From contig NZ_BNJF01000001.1 of assembly GCF_016587355.1 (NCBI RefSeq), forward strand, positions 3,563,721 through 3,627,720: DNA of 64,000 nt. Direction: 5' to 3'. The position numbers and the translations under genes were made by a program. Shown in pieces: positions 17,186 to 25,900 of the stretch. The stretch comes from Ktedonospora formicarum (GTDB lineage: Bacteria; Chloroflexota; Ktedonobacteria; Ktedonobacterales; Ktedonobacteraceae). Every line of letters begins with the position of its first letter. Within the stretch, counting starts at the first letter, position 1. The notes beneath the pieces were generated by a model. The model searched no databases, was not told the origin of the DNA, and worked only from the letters and a program-made list of their open reading frames with translations.

Positions 17186-18433
17186 TCACATTTTTGCAAA
17201 TCGGTTTGGAAGCGCCTTGCGAGAAAAGGTCATGCGTCCCCAGCGCTTTTGGCCTTCGGTTCTCCCTTTGTGGGGAGTCTGTTGCGCCTTCGCCTTTCCA
17301 CGCGCCGACAGCAGCAAGATCTCGATAAGCTGTTCCTCCAGCACCTGTTCCAGTTGTGCTCGTCGCCGCTGGCTGCGCTGCACTCGTCGGGCATGATGCT
17401 CTTCTCTTTGTCGCTGATGTTGCTGGTCCCAGACTTCTTCCCAGCGGTGATTACACAGGGCATCGCGTAAAGCTAGCAGAGGATTCACGTTGGCGGGCTC
17501 CCAATGCATGCCTGCTCGTTTGAGCCGCGCCTGCATGACTCGCTTGTTGGCGCTTTCCACCATGCCTGAGCCAATGGGCCAGCCTTGGGTTTGGAACTCT
17601 TGATACTGCATCTGAGGAAGGCGCTTGCCAAAATAACGCACCGCATCGCTGACCGCAGGCAAGGGGCGGTGTTCTTGCCACCACGCCATATGCTTCATGA
17701 TGCGCTCTGGCCCATGATGTTTGAGCTCATGAAGCATGGCTCTTAGCCAGCCTTTGGGCACATGCTGACCTGCCAATTCCCCTTGTTCGGCGATCCGACC
17801 CAGATACTCGGCTGCATGGGCAAAATCTAAAATCCGCACGGCATCGAAGCGATGCCCATCCACAAAGCCTTGAAGCCATTCGGCTCCATCTTGCACCGCA
17901 CAGACCGCTGCGGCTCTCTCAATGCCTCGCCGTGTGATCTCCACTGATGCCAGGTCGGCAAAGGTGGTTGCATCTGCCAGCCGCGAAAAGCAGGAGTGGT
18001 TGATGGTTCGTTTGTCCGTCGCATCTTGATGGCGTGTGTGTGCAGGGAGGACCTCTGCAATGACCACCGTTTTGACTTCTGCCCAACATCCTCCTCGTAG
18101 GGGAACCATGGCTCCATCTCCACTCATTGCCAGACGGCAAGCCACAGGCTCTGTGCCTTCCCCGACCAGGGCGCAGGCCGCGCTGGCTTGCTCGGTTTGC
18201 ATGACCAGGACTCTGGCTCCTGCTTGTAAGGTCTGCCGACGCACCAGCGAGTCGCTGACCTGGATCCCCAACAAGGCATGCAGTTCACTGGCCGCTTCCT
18301 CAAAAGGAAGACGGGCTCCCAACCGAACCAGGCTTTGATGGGCATGGGGCATCAAACCTGTTTGAGGCAAGTCCAAGAGCTCATCGAGGGGGAAAAAAGC
18401 TGTACCCACAATGAGGGCAGCTCTGATACTCAC
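17186..18433 (-). CDS. ISKra4-family transposase, catalytic part
   Basis: The main transposase frame. After the junction FFPLDELLDLPQTG it shows the acidic catalytic region (RLAMSGDGAMVPL with the first Asp, then DGAEWLQGFVDGHRFDAVRILDFAHAAEYL) and the C-terminal IGSGMVESANKRVMQARLKRAGMHW, which contains the final Glu. These are typical of ISKra4 elements. It lacks its own N-terminal zinc-binding region, which is read from the overlapping frame 18381-18737. The two join at TTTTTTCCCCC (minus strand): dropping one base gives YSFFPLDE, the family sequence. The GTG at 18433 is only where the frame opens; no ribosome site precedes it. Confidence 0.88.
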   Translation of the reverse strand: MSIRAALIVGTAFFPLDELLDLPQTGLMPHAHQSLVRLGARLPFEEAASELHALLGIQVSDSLVRRQTLQAGARVLVMQTEQASAACALVGEGTEPVACRLAMSGDGAMVPLRGGCWAEVKTVVIAEVLPAHTRHQDATDKRTINHSCFSRLADATTFADLASVEITRRGIERAAAVCAVQDGAEWLQGFVDGHRFDAVRILDFAHAAEYLGRIAEQGELAGQHVPKGWLRAMLHELKHHGPERIMKHMAWWQEHRPLPAVSDAVRYFGKRLPQMQYQEFQTQGWPIGSGMVESANKRVMQARLKRAGMHWEPANVNPLLALRDALCNHRWEEVWDQQHQRQREEHHARRVQRSQRRRAQLEQVLEEQLIEILLLSARGKAKAQQTPHKGRTEGQKRWGRMTFSRKALPNRFAKM

Positions 18434-18737
18434 GAATCAGGGTGACTTCTTGTCCTCCTTGCGTTTGCAGTCGGCGCTCTCGCTTGCCACGCACTTGCAT
18501 CCGTTTCCCACACTCTGGACAGGCCACCGGCTTACTCCGACCGGTTCCTTGGTCTGCTTGGTTGGCTTGAGCGAGATCCTCGATCATTCTCGCTCGTAGC
18601 TCGTTCATCTGTTGGTCAACCGCCTCCTCGATGTCGGCTAAGGTCGCTTGGGGATGGGCAAGCCGCCACTCTTGCATACTCTTGGCTACCTGCTGGCTTC
18701 TTTGCTCCCATTGCTGATCGTCCTCTTGCTGCTTCAT
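18381..18737 (-). CDS. ISKra4-family transposase, N-terminal zinc-finger part
   Basis: Starts at 18737 behind GAGAGGAG. It has a helical, Gln/Arg-rich N-terminus and ends with CPECGKRMQVRG...SCPHCGYSFFPPR, a CPxC...CPxC zinc finger that normally leads straight into the catalytic part. The frame stops at 18381 while the catalytic frame is offset by +1. The run T6C5 at the junction is a plausible slippage site. Either the full transposase is made by slippage (one base lost, or a +1 ribosomal shift), or this copy is dead. Confidence 0.82.
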   Translation of the reverse strand: MKQQEDDQQWEQRSQQVAKSMQEWRLAHPQATLADIEEAVDQQMNELRARMIEDLAQANQADQGTGRSKPVACPECGKRMQVRGKRERRLQTQGGQEVTLIREYQSCPHCGYSFFPPR

Positions 18738-18817
18738 ACCCTCTCCTCTCTTTTCTCTCGCTTGTCTCCTCCTCAGTGTACCATCTTTGTCTTTTTGCAA
18801 AAATCTGAATTACACCC

Positions 18818-18826
18818 ATGGTGGGC
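18818..18826. repeat. Right target-site duplication of the insertion sequence
   Basis: ATGGTGGGC, an exact copy of 17168-17176. Confidence 0.9.
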
Positions 18827-18867
18827 AGAGTGCCTATATCTGTGTGAGAGATGGTAGACACTCTGCC
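18824..18867 (-). terminator. Hairpin downstream of ppc, interrupted flank
   Basis: GGCAGAGTG (18824-18832) pairs with CACTCTGCC (18859-18867), about 50 bases past the ppc stop. The insertion sequence target duplication overlaps its left arm. Confidence 0.5.
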
Positions 18868-18918
18868 GCTTCTGACCTTCACTCATTTGAAAGGCCTGGA
18901 AGCTGCTGGGAGACGCGC

Positions 18919-21812
18919 CTAGCCCGTGTTGCGTACGCCAGCGGCGATACCGTTGACGGTAAGTAGAACGGCGTAGGTAAGGCGTGCGCGCTCTTGTTGC
19001 TCCGCGCTAGCCTCCGCCTCTTCGTCTTTATCGAGCATGAGGGGGCCTCCGAGAGCACGTAGGCGCTGTAGGAGAGTAACCTGGAAATAGCTCAATGGAT
19101 CGACATAGGGATTGCGTCGTCGGATCGACTCTTGCAGCACGCGAGAGGTATCCAGCAGATCTTGTCCGCCCACGATACGGACGACGAGAGCACGTGTGCG
19201 ATCATATTCTTCCTGGATCTGCTTTGAGATGCGTTGGCGGAGGGCTTGATCCTCAACAAGCGAGGCGTAGCGCTGTGCGATATGCATATCCGCTTTGGAG
19301 AGCGTCATTTGCAGGTTGTCGAGGAAGGCGCGCAGGAAGGGCCAGCGCTGGTACATCCGTTGAAGCTGTTCCAGGCGTTCGGGATGCTCATCGATGTATG
19401 CCTCTAACGCGCTACCAACGCCATACCAGCTTGGGAGCACATAGCGGCTTTGCATCCAGGAGAAGACCCAGGGAATGGCGCGCAGGTCTTCGATAGCACG
19501 ATTCTTCGTGCGGCGCGCGGGACGCGAGCCAATGTTCAGCCACCCAATCTCTGAGATGGGTGTGGCCTGCTCAAAGAAACTGATGAAGGAAGAATCGCCA
19601 TAGATGAGAGAGCGATAACGCTCGTGAGCGCTGGCGGAGAGGTCGCGCATGATATCGCGCCACTCCTGAGGAACCTCGTTGTCGTACTCGCCTGGGATAC
19701 TGGAACGGGCAACACCTGTAACGACCAGTTCCATGTTGCGAATGGCGATATCGTGCAGACCATACTTAAAGGAGAGCATCTCACCCTGCTCAGTAATGCG
19801 GATATGCCCGTTCACCGTGCCTGCTGGCTGCCCAAGGATAGCCTCATAGATAGGGCCACCGCCGCGTCCAATGGCACCGCCGCGTCCATGGAAGAGGGTG
19901 ATTCCAACCTGATGTTCCTTTCCTAGCGCCGCGAGGCGAAGCTGGGCCTCATAGAGCTCCCAGCCGGAGGTCAGGATACCACCGTCCTTGCTACTATCGG
20001 AATACCCCAGCATGACCTGCTGCTGGCGCTGGCACTGTTCCAAATAGGCACTATAGGCCGGATGGGTAAAGGCATGCCCTAAAACGTTGGTGCAATTGTG
20101 CAGGTCCGCGATGGTTTCAAAGAGTGGCACAATAGGTAAATCGTTGAGACCGAATTCTTTGCAGAAGAATTGAACCTCAAGCAGGTCGCTCAGGCTGCTG
20201 GTCATGCTGATAATGTAGCAGCTTACGGCCTTCTTGCCATACTCATCGCGTGCCTGACGAATAGCCTGAAAGGTATGCAGGATATGCCAGGTTTCAGGGC
20301 TGAGTTGGAGACCTGGGCGCGTGAGCACACGCGGATCACCGAGCAGATTGTTGAGAATATTCAGGCGCTGCTCCTCATCCAACGCGCGATAATCTTTGCA
20401 GAGCCCAGTGGTACTCAACAATTCGGCGAGGGCCTGGGCATGGCGCTCGCTATGCTGGCGCACATCCAGGGAGACGAAATAGAAGCCAAAGACCTCCACC
20501 TGACGAATGAGTCGCGTCAGCAGACCATGCGCTAACTCAGTCTCGCCGCCTGCTAGCAGACTATCGCGTACCAGGATAAGATCCGCGAGTAGCTCCTGAG
20601 CATTTTGAAAGGCGATAGAAGAAGAGGGTTCTTCATGCCGAGACAAAGGCGCGAACGTCTGTGTATATGGCTCGGTTGATGTAGGAGGAGTCAGGGTCGC
20701 GCCCAGGCGCTTCCACATGAAGGAGAGCTTACGACGATAGGGTTCCAGAGTGGTCTGGGGGCCTAGTTCGCGGTCATACTCGGGCAAGAGGTGGGCATCA
20801 CGTTCGATTGCCGCCTGTAGCTCAGGTGTGATATGAGCATGTGTCAAAGACTGCGAATATTCCTGAGCCAGGAGTTCAATGGTATCGCGATAATGATTGA
20901 TGATATGCTCACGCTGGAGGCGGAGCGCGGTATGCATTGTATCAGCGCCAACGAAAGGATTGCCGTCCTGGTCACCGCCGATCCATGAACCCAGGCGTAG
21001 GAATGGCGGTACATGCAGGGTAGGATAGTGCTCGGCGAGGAGCTCTTCAAACTCAGCGTAGAGATCGGGCAGCGCTTTGTAAAGCACTTCATCCAGATAG
21101 TAAATGCCCATTTTGATCTCATCAATGGGTTGCTGGCGAACGCGGCGAATGGCATCGGTACGCCAGAGGAGATCAATAGTGCTCTCCAGACTGCGTTGCC
21201 ATTGAGCGCGCTGGCGTGGCGTCTTGAGGAGATCGTTATCGCGAGATTCTAGTAAGCCCGCGATGCGGTTAGATTTGGTAATTAAGCTGCGGCGTGTGGC
21301 TTCAGTTGGGTGTGCGGTAAAGACTAGCTCAATAGACATCTCATCCAATAGATGCTGAAGCTGATCGGGCGTAATGCCTTTCTCTTGAAAGAAAGCGATC
21401 AAAGCCGCCAGTGAACCGCGCTGGGGGTATGGGCGTGATTGGCCTCATGCGCCAGATTGCGGCGGATACGATGATATTGTTCGGCGGTATTGACCAGGTG
21501 GAAATAAACAGTAAAAGCACGAATAACGTCAATAGCGGTATCCAGGTCGCATTGTGCGATGATGCGAGCGATCTCTTGATCGAGTTCCTGGGTTTCCGTC
21601 AGGAGCCGCGCTTTCTCCTGCTCGTCGTTTGTATGGGTAAGAAGATCGGCGCATTCGCGCAAGCGTTTACAGGAGATGCGTAGCCGTTCGACCGTATCGA
21701 ACACAGCATGCCCACCATAGCGCTTGATGGCCTGACCTAGTGCATCCCCAAGCGTGCGAATATCATAGCGCAGGGGAGCATCTTTCTCACGGCGCGTTTC
21801 TTGTTCTAGCAT
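18919..21812 (-). CDS. ppc: Phosphoenolpyruvate carboxylase (apparent frameshift)
   Basis: Adds bicarbonate to phosphoenolpyruvate to form oxaloacetate, refilling the TCA cycle. The C-terminal frame (18919-21402) holds VFTAHPTEA (catalytic His), MLGYSDSSKDGG, FHGRGGAIGRGGGP and the conserved C-terminal RNTG. The N-terminal ~135 residues (DIRTLGDALG...IRAFTVYFHLVNTAEQ) are in a different frame (21399-21812). Restoring one base in the GGGGG run at 21423-21427 joins them as HTPQRGSLAALIAFFQEKG, the expected sequence. So the gene is complete apart from one missing base, either a sequence error or a recent mutation. The start at 21812 has GGAAG nine bases upstream. It would encode about 965 residues, slightly longer than usual. 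Confidence 0.93.
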
Positions 21813-22079
21813 ATGGCACATCTTCCAATTAAAGTTGTTGCGCGGCCTCCATTGCCACAGACTGACTGGCTCTTCGTTGTGCCTCTCCTCATTCTATCAT
21901 ACACAAGACTCCTGTCAGGGCTAGCTATGCTGGCGGCCTTCATCGCAGTTAACCATCCTTGCCCCATTGATTGAGGGCTCGCCGTATTGGCCTGGAAATA
22001 TGTATAAAGTGTACAGCAGAATTCGGGATTGTATAGATGAAAATGATTTGGTGACGCATATTCTGGTATAGATGTGAAT

Positions 22080-22106
22080 GTTCATTGTGCATATTGCACA
22101 ATGAAC
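22080..22106. promoter_or_regulatory. 12-bp palindrome upstream of ppc
   Basis: GTTCATTGTGCA and TGCACAATGAAC form a perfect inverted repeat around TAT. It lies about 270 bases upstream of ppc on one side and upstream of the putative RNA on the other. It looks like a dimeric regulator site; which gene it serves is unknown. Confidence 0.5.
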
Positions 22107-22199
22107 TGGAGCTGAACTTCTCGCAAAATGTCCATTTAGAAAGTAGAGGACGTAATTTATACTAAGATCAGGTAGGCGAAAGGTTACGTTTTTGTGGAA

Positions 22200-22505
22200 A
22201 ACGTACAAAGCGTGTATATCAAAGGAGATATGCATTGATAGGAGTAGCCCTTCAGTCACAAGGGTAACTCTGGCTCGGAGACGAGTGGCCTTGAAAGAGG
22301 CATAGCTTTCTGGCATATTGGCACAAGGAGCGCATGGAAGCCCGCAAGGGTGATAGTGAAGCAGTGTCTATCCGGCGTTCTTCCTCGGCATGTTGTCAAA
22401 GGCGTGTGTATCTGGCGGCTAGCACCGTGCAGTCACATAGCTAGTGTCCCATGAGTAGCATCCATTTGATAGGGGAGTCCTTACAGCGGGACTCCCCTAT
22501 TTTTT
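22200..22505 (+). ncRNA. Candidate structured RNA ending in a strong terminator
   Basis: The 1.1-kb gap between ppc and the kinase gene contains no credible protein gene, but about 300 bases on the plus strand end in a textbook terminator. The stretch has several complementary short segments (GCCCTT...AAGGGT, CTGGCTCGGAGACGAGTGGCC) and moderate GC. It matches none of tmRNA, SRP RNA, RNase P RNA or tRNA by their hallmark sequences. The 5' end is arbitrary. A small RNA or an unrecognised riboswitch is possible. Confidence 0.35.
22478..22505 (+). terminator. Rho-independent terminator
   Basis: AGGGGAGTCC pairs with GGGACTCCCCT around a short loop, followed by ATTTTTT. This is the clearest intrinsic terminator in the window, yet no coding gene lies directly upstream of it. 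Confidence 0.85.
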
Positions 22506-22840
22506 GTCTGGTTGGGAGATGGGTTGGAAAATTGCTTAAAAATGGCACAACTTCATCATCCCCTCATCCGTTTCTATTACGGGAGATTGTATTTATACAC
22601 GTTTATTTCACGGAGAAGGAGCGATTGCCTTTATTTATGCCTATCCTTCAGGAGTCTATGCTAATAGCGCATGGCATAGAAAAGAAAGTGCGGCCTGCCA
22701 TTGTGAGACTGGAGTCCTACAATGGAGTGTTTCTGAAGGCTGATATGGTAGAATACGCATTCAGAAGACATCGTATCTTGAGGGAGGCGGGATACGAAAA
22801 GGGTTTTGTCGTTACCTCCAGGTCTCCACGTCGCATCCAT

Positions 22841-22869
22841 ATGACATGCGTAAGTGGATGGTGTATAAT
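22841..22869 (+). promoter_or_regulatory. Sigma-70-type promoter of the kinase-FHA gene
   Basis: ATGACA (22841-22846) and TATAAT (22864-22869) with a 17-base spacer, about 40 bases before the kinase start. Confidence 0.65.
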
Positions 22870-22909
22870 GAAGCCGCTAATGTTAGCTGATTGACGAGGA
22901 GCCATGCCG

Positions 22910-24102
22910 ATGAACGGCGACATGATTGGTCATATTATTAGGGATCGCTACAAACTTATTGATGAACGGGGACGAGGCAGTTTTGCCACTGTTTACGTTG
23001 CTCGTGACCTCAAGAACAATCATATTTATGCCGTCAAGGTCATGCACCTGGATCTCTCGAGTGACGAAGACCTGCTGGCACGTTTCCAGAGAGAGGCCCA
23101 CATTCTTTTGCACTTGAATGATCCTCATATTGTGCGTATCTTTGATTACGGCAATGATGGGAACATGCATTATATCGTGATGGATTACATTGATGGTCAG
23201 AATTTGAAGTATTATATGATCAATGATGGCCTAATGGATCCAGCCCGCGCGATTGGCTATGCACGCCAGATTGCTGAAGGGCTTTGCACAGCACATAAAC
23301 AGGGTGTTGTGCATCGCGATATCAAACCGCAAAACATCCTTGTCAATACGGGCAATATTGTGAAGATTACAGATTTCGGATTAGCACGTGGCCGAGAAAC
23401 GGTTACTCTCACCCAGTCAAATGTCTTTATGGGGACCGCTAACTATATTTCACCTGAGCAGGCTGAAAGCAGCCGTTCGGCGGACACACGTTCTGATCTT
23501 TACTCCATCGCGGCTGTCTTATTTGAAATGCTGACCGGTCGTCCCCCTTTCAAGGTGACACTGCCGTCGATATAGTAATCAAGCAGATCAATGATAAGGT
23601 GCCTTCCATCTGCCGCCTGCGCCCCGATTTGCCTCAAGAGGCTGACCTCTTTATGCAAAAGTCGCTGGCGAAGAAGCCAGACGATCGTTATCCAACGCCA
23701 CAGGACTTTATCGCGGCGCTGGACAAATTGTTAGAGCGTTTACAGGTGGGGGGGAATGGCCGTACTCCTGGTCCGGTGCCAGCGCCACCTTCACCTAAAG
23801 AGTGGCGGTTGGTTGCGGTTTCCAGTGGGCGAGAGCACACCTTGAGAGGCGACTTGCTTGTGGTGGGGCGACAGGACCCACAACTGCATATATATCCTGA
23901 TATCGATTTGGAACACAAAACAGTTGGGCGACGGCATGCGTACTTGCGTAAACAGCAGGGAACGTATACGGTAGAGGATCTCAACGCGCTGAATAAGACT
24001 CGTCTGAACGGAGAGACTCTCGAGCCGCATGAGGAACATAAGCTAAAAGACGGCGATATTCTCCGTTTTGGCAATGTTGAGGTACGCTTTGAATTACGAT
24101 AG
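22910..24102 (+). CDS. Ser/Thr protein kinase with C-terminal FHA domain (apparent frameshift)
   Basis: A Hanks-type kinase. The start at 22910 (second ATG) puts GAGGAG eight bases upstream. Residues 1-220 hold the glycine loop GRGSFATVYVA, the ATP-binding Lys in YAVKVMH, HRDIKPQN, DFGLA and GTANYISPEQAES. The frame then stops at about 23575. Adding one G near 23554 joins it to the rest (GDTAVDIVIKQINDKVPSI...), which completes the kinase domain (DDRYPTPQDF) and continues, through a Pro-rich linker, into an FHA domain with VGRQD and RRHAYL. There is no membrane span. The FHA probably binds a phosphothreonine partner. It heads a run of FHA and kinase genes. Confidence 0.88.
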
Positions 24103-24276
24103 GCAATGTGTGCATGTTGGCGAGATAGGCCGTGCGCCGCGTCTACGTAACAGTAGGGGTGTCCATATGGACGCCCGACTCAGATCGGGTGGCAGTCGTT
24201 CGCGACAGGAGGATTGTCTGGCTCCCAGTAGCGGAGAAACAGTTCCTGCCGCCCCTACGGTCAGAGGGGTGAAGAT

Positions 24277-25755
24277 ATGAAAGAAGCCATGCAGATTTTT
24301 GTACTAGGGGCTGGTTTGCCCGTATCTATGCCAATACTTGTAATTGCTGGCCTTGTCCTGGCGATTGTTATCTTGATCGCGGCCTTCCTTCTCTTCCGCA
24401 GCAGCGGCAAAAAGAAGGCAGAGGCGGCTAATGCTAATGCTAATGATTGGCAAGGCCAGGCTCAGCAGGGAGGCTGGGGACAGCAGCCCCAGCAGCAGCA
24501 ACAAGGTGCCGCCTGGGGGCAACCTCAGCAGCAGCAGCAACAGGGTGGCTGGGGCGCACAGGGTGGAGATAACAATGCGTGGAACCAGCAGCCCCAGCAG
24601 CAGGGAGGCTGGGGACAGCAGCCCCAGCAGCAGCAACAAGGTGCTGCCTGGGGGACTCCTGATGCGGCACAGCAGTCTCAGCAGCAAGCAGGTTGGGGCG
24701 CGTCAAGCGCGGCGCAGCAGCCTCAACAGCAGCAACAGCCAAGTGGTTGGGAAGCGACCCAACGAGCGGGTGGTTCCTCACCTCAACAGAGTTGGGACGC
24801 GGCTTCTCAGCAGCAACAGCAAGGCGGTTGGGGTGCGCAGAACGGCGATAACAATGCGTGGAATCAGCCCCAGCAGCAGCAACAAGGTGCCGCCTGGGGG
24901 GCTCCTGATGCGGCGCAGCAGTCTCAGCAGCAAGCTGGTTGGGGCGCGTCAAACGCGGCGCAACAGCCTCAACAGCAGCAGCAGCCAAGTGGTTGGGAAG
25001 CGACCCAGCGAGCGGGTGGTTCCTCACCTCAACAGAGTTGGGACGCGGCTTCTCAGCAGCAACAGCAGGGGAGCTGGGGTGCATCAAGCGCGGCGCAGGC
25101 GAACCAGTGGGGCTCTACAGGCGGTAACGGTTCGCAGCCTTCATGGGACGCGCCAGCCGCGACGCAAGAGCCCTGGGGACAGCAGTCCCAGCAGCAGCAG
25201 TCTAATCAGCCCTGGGGCGCTCAAGCTCCTCAACAACAGGGACCAGCCTCATTTAGTGGCTCTAACCCCTCCTGGAATCAGCCTCAAGGTGCCTTCGGTG
25301 CACAGCCGCAGGCAGGCTTTGGCGCGCAATCGGCTAGTGCTCCCTCCTGGCAACAGGGTGGCGTGAACACACCTGGAATGCAGCAGGATCAGACCATGTT
25401 TGCCTCAGACGCTGACAAGACGGTCCTCCGTCCCAATGGGGCACCTGCTGGAGGCGTAGGTCTTGTGAGGGTTGAAGAGGGTAAAGAGCCTGGCCGTATC
25501 TACGAGGTGCGGAAGGAGAGCCTGAGCATTGGGCGTAGCCGCGAGAGCGATATCTTCCTGGAAGACCTGGCTGTCTCCCGTCTTCATGCCTCAGTCGTGA
25601 ATATGGGTAATGGGAACTACGCGTTGAAGGATGAGGGGAGCGCTAACGGTACGAAAGTCAATGGTCAACTGGTCAACAAGTATCAGACATACCAGCTTCA
25701 GGAGGGTGATCGCATTCAGCTTGGTCAAACCGTCCTGGTCTTTGGTAGGCGTTAG
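24277..25755 (+). CDS. Membrane-anchored FHA protein with Trp/Gln-rich repeats
   Basis: A 492-residue protein: N-terminal membrane span (about 16-40), a 350-residue low-complexity region very rich in Gln, Trp, Gly and Ala, then an FHA domain (about 394-490) with SIGRSRESDIFLEDLAVSRLHASV and NGTKVNG. The low-complexity part contains a large duplication with a 246-bp (82-residue) period; the DAAQQSQQQAGWGAS block appears at 24661 and again at 24907. With the span at the N-terminus, the FHA is probably cytoplasmic. It lies between two kinase genes in the same direction and is a likely substrate or scaffold for them. The repeat region resembles aggregation-prone or phase-separating sequences. Confidence 0.88.
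   Translation: MKEAMQIFVLGAGLPVSMPILVIAGLVLAIVILIAAFLLFRSSGKKKAEAANANANDWQGQAQQGGWGQQPQQQQQGAAWGQPQQQQQQGGWGAQGGDNNAWNQQPQQQGGWGQQPQQQQQGAAWGTPDAAQQSQQQAGWGASSAAQQPQQQQQPSGWEATQRAGGSSPQQSWDAASQQQQQGGWGAQNGDNNAWNQPQQQQQGAAWGAPDAAQQSQQQAGWGASNAAQQPQQQQQPSGWEATQRAGGSSPQQSWDAASQQQQQGSWGASSAAQANQWGSTGGNGSQPSWDAPAATQEPWGQQSQQQQSNQPWGAQAPQQQGPASFSGSNPSWNQPQGAFGAQPQAGFGAQSASAPSWQQGGVNTPGMQQDQTMFASDADKTVLRPNGAPAGGVGLVRVEEGKEPGRIYEVRKESLSIGRSRESDIFLEDLAVSRLHASVVNMGNGNYALKDEGSANGTKVNGQLVNKYQTYQLQEGDRIQLGQTVLVFGRR
24640..25090 (+). repeat. Two tandem 246-bp coding repeats
   Basis: Two long units inside the FHA gene encode near-identical 82-residue segments (GWEATQRAGGSSPQQSWDAA occurs in both). The first starts about 24661 and the second about 24907. 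The high nucleotide identity suggests recent duplication, so copy number may vary between strains. Confidence 0.8.
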
Positions 25756-25832
25756 TCATGCTCCTATTGCGTGATAGGACCAAACGTGATACGTTGTAGT
25801 TGTACGCAAATTTAGAGAAGGAACGTGAATAC

Positions 25833-25890
25833 TGCCACGTAGGCACTACGTGTCTACTCCTGAAGAAGTAGCATTAGCCCCTACGTGGCA
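25833..25890 (+). promoter_or_regulatory. CACGTAG/CTACGTG inverted repeats before the second kinase
   Basis: CACGTAG occurs at 25836-25842, CTACGTG at 25846-25852, and CTACGTGGCA at 25881-25890. The outer pair (TGCCACGTAG with CTACGTGGCA) is a perfect 10-bp inverted repeat. It lies immediately before the likely start, so it could be an operator or an mRNA switch. Confidence 0.5.
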
Positions 25891-25900
25891 TCTTAATAGC

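Larger units (their letters stand above)
17177..18817 (-). mobile_element. ISKra4-family-like insertion sequence, 1641 bp
   Basis: The element is bounded by 24-bp terminal inverted repeats (17177-17200 and 18794-18817; both read GGGTGT-ATTCA-ATTTTTGCAAA from the outside) that differ at two positions. It is flanked by a perfect 9-bp duplication ATGGTGGGC. It carries a two-frame transposase on the minus strand. Intact ends and duplication indicate a recent insertion. It sits between ppc and the arginine leader; the duplicated target overlaps the base of a hairpin that probably terminates ppc. Confidence 0.92.

Noticed and set aside
22230..22300. Resemblance to the yybP-ykoY manganese riboswitch (GGAGTAGCC)
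   Set aside because: Only this short block matches; the second conserved side of the element was not found, and no metal transporter gene follows.
22405..22440. A T-box-like block (GCTAGCACCGTGC) before the terminator
   Set aside because: It lacks the TGG needed to pair with the tRNA acceptor end, and no specifier loop could be placed.
22451..22894. Open frame of 147 codons upstream of the kinase-FHA gene
   Set aside because: It runs through the strong terminator at 22478-22505 and the promoter at 22841-22869, has no ribosome site, and its product resembles nothing.
24431..25366. Long open frame in another phase inside the Trp/Gln-repeat gene
   Set aside because: It is a by-product of the repeated codons; it lacks a ribosome site, and the FHA frame is clearly the real one.
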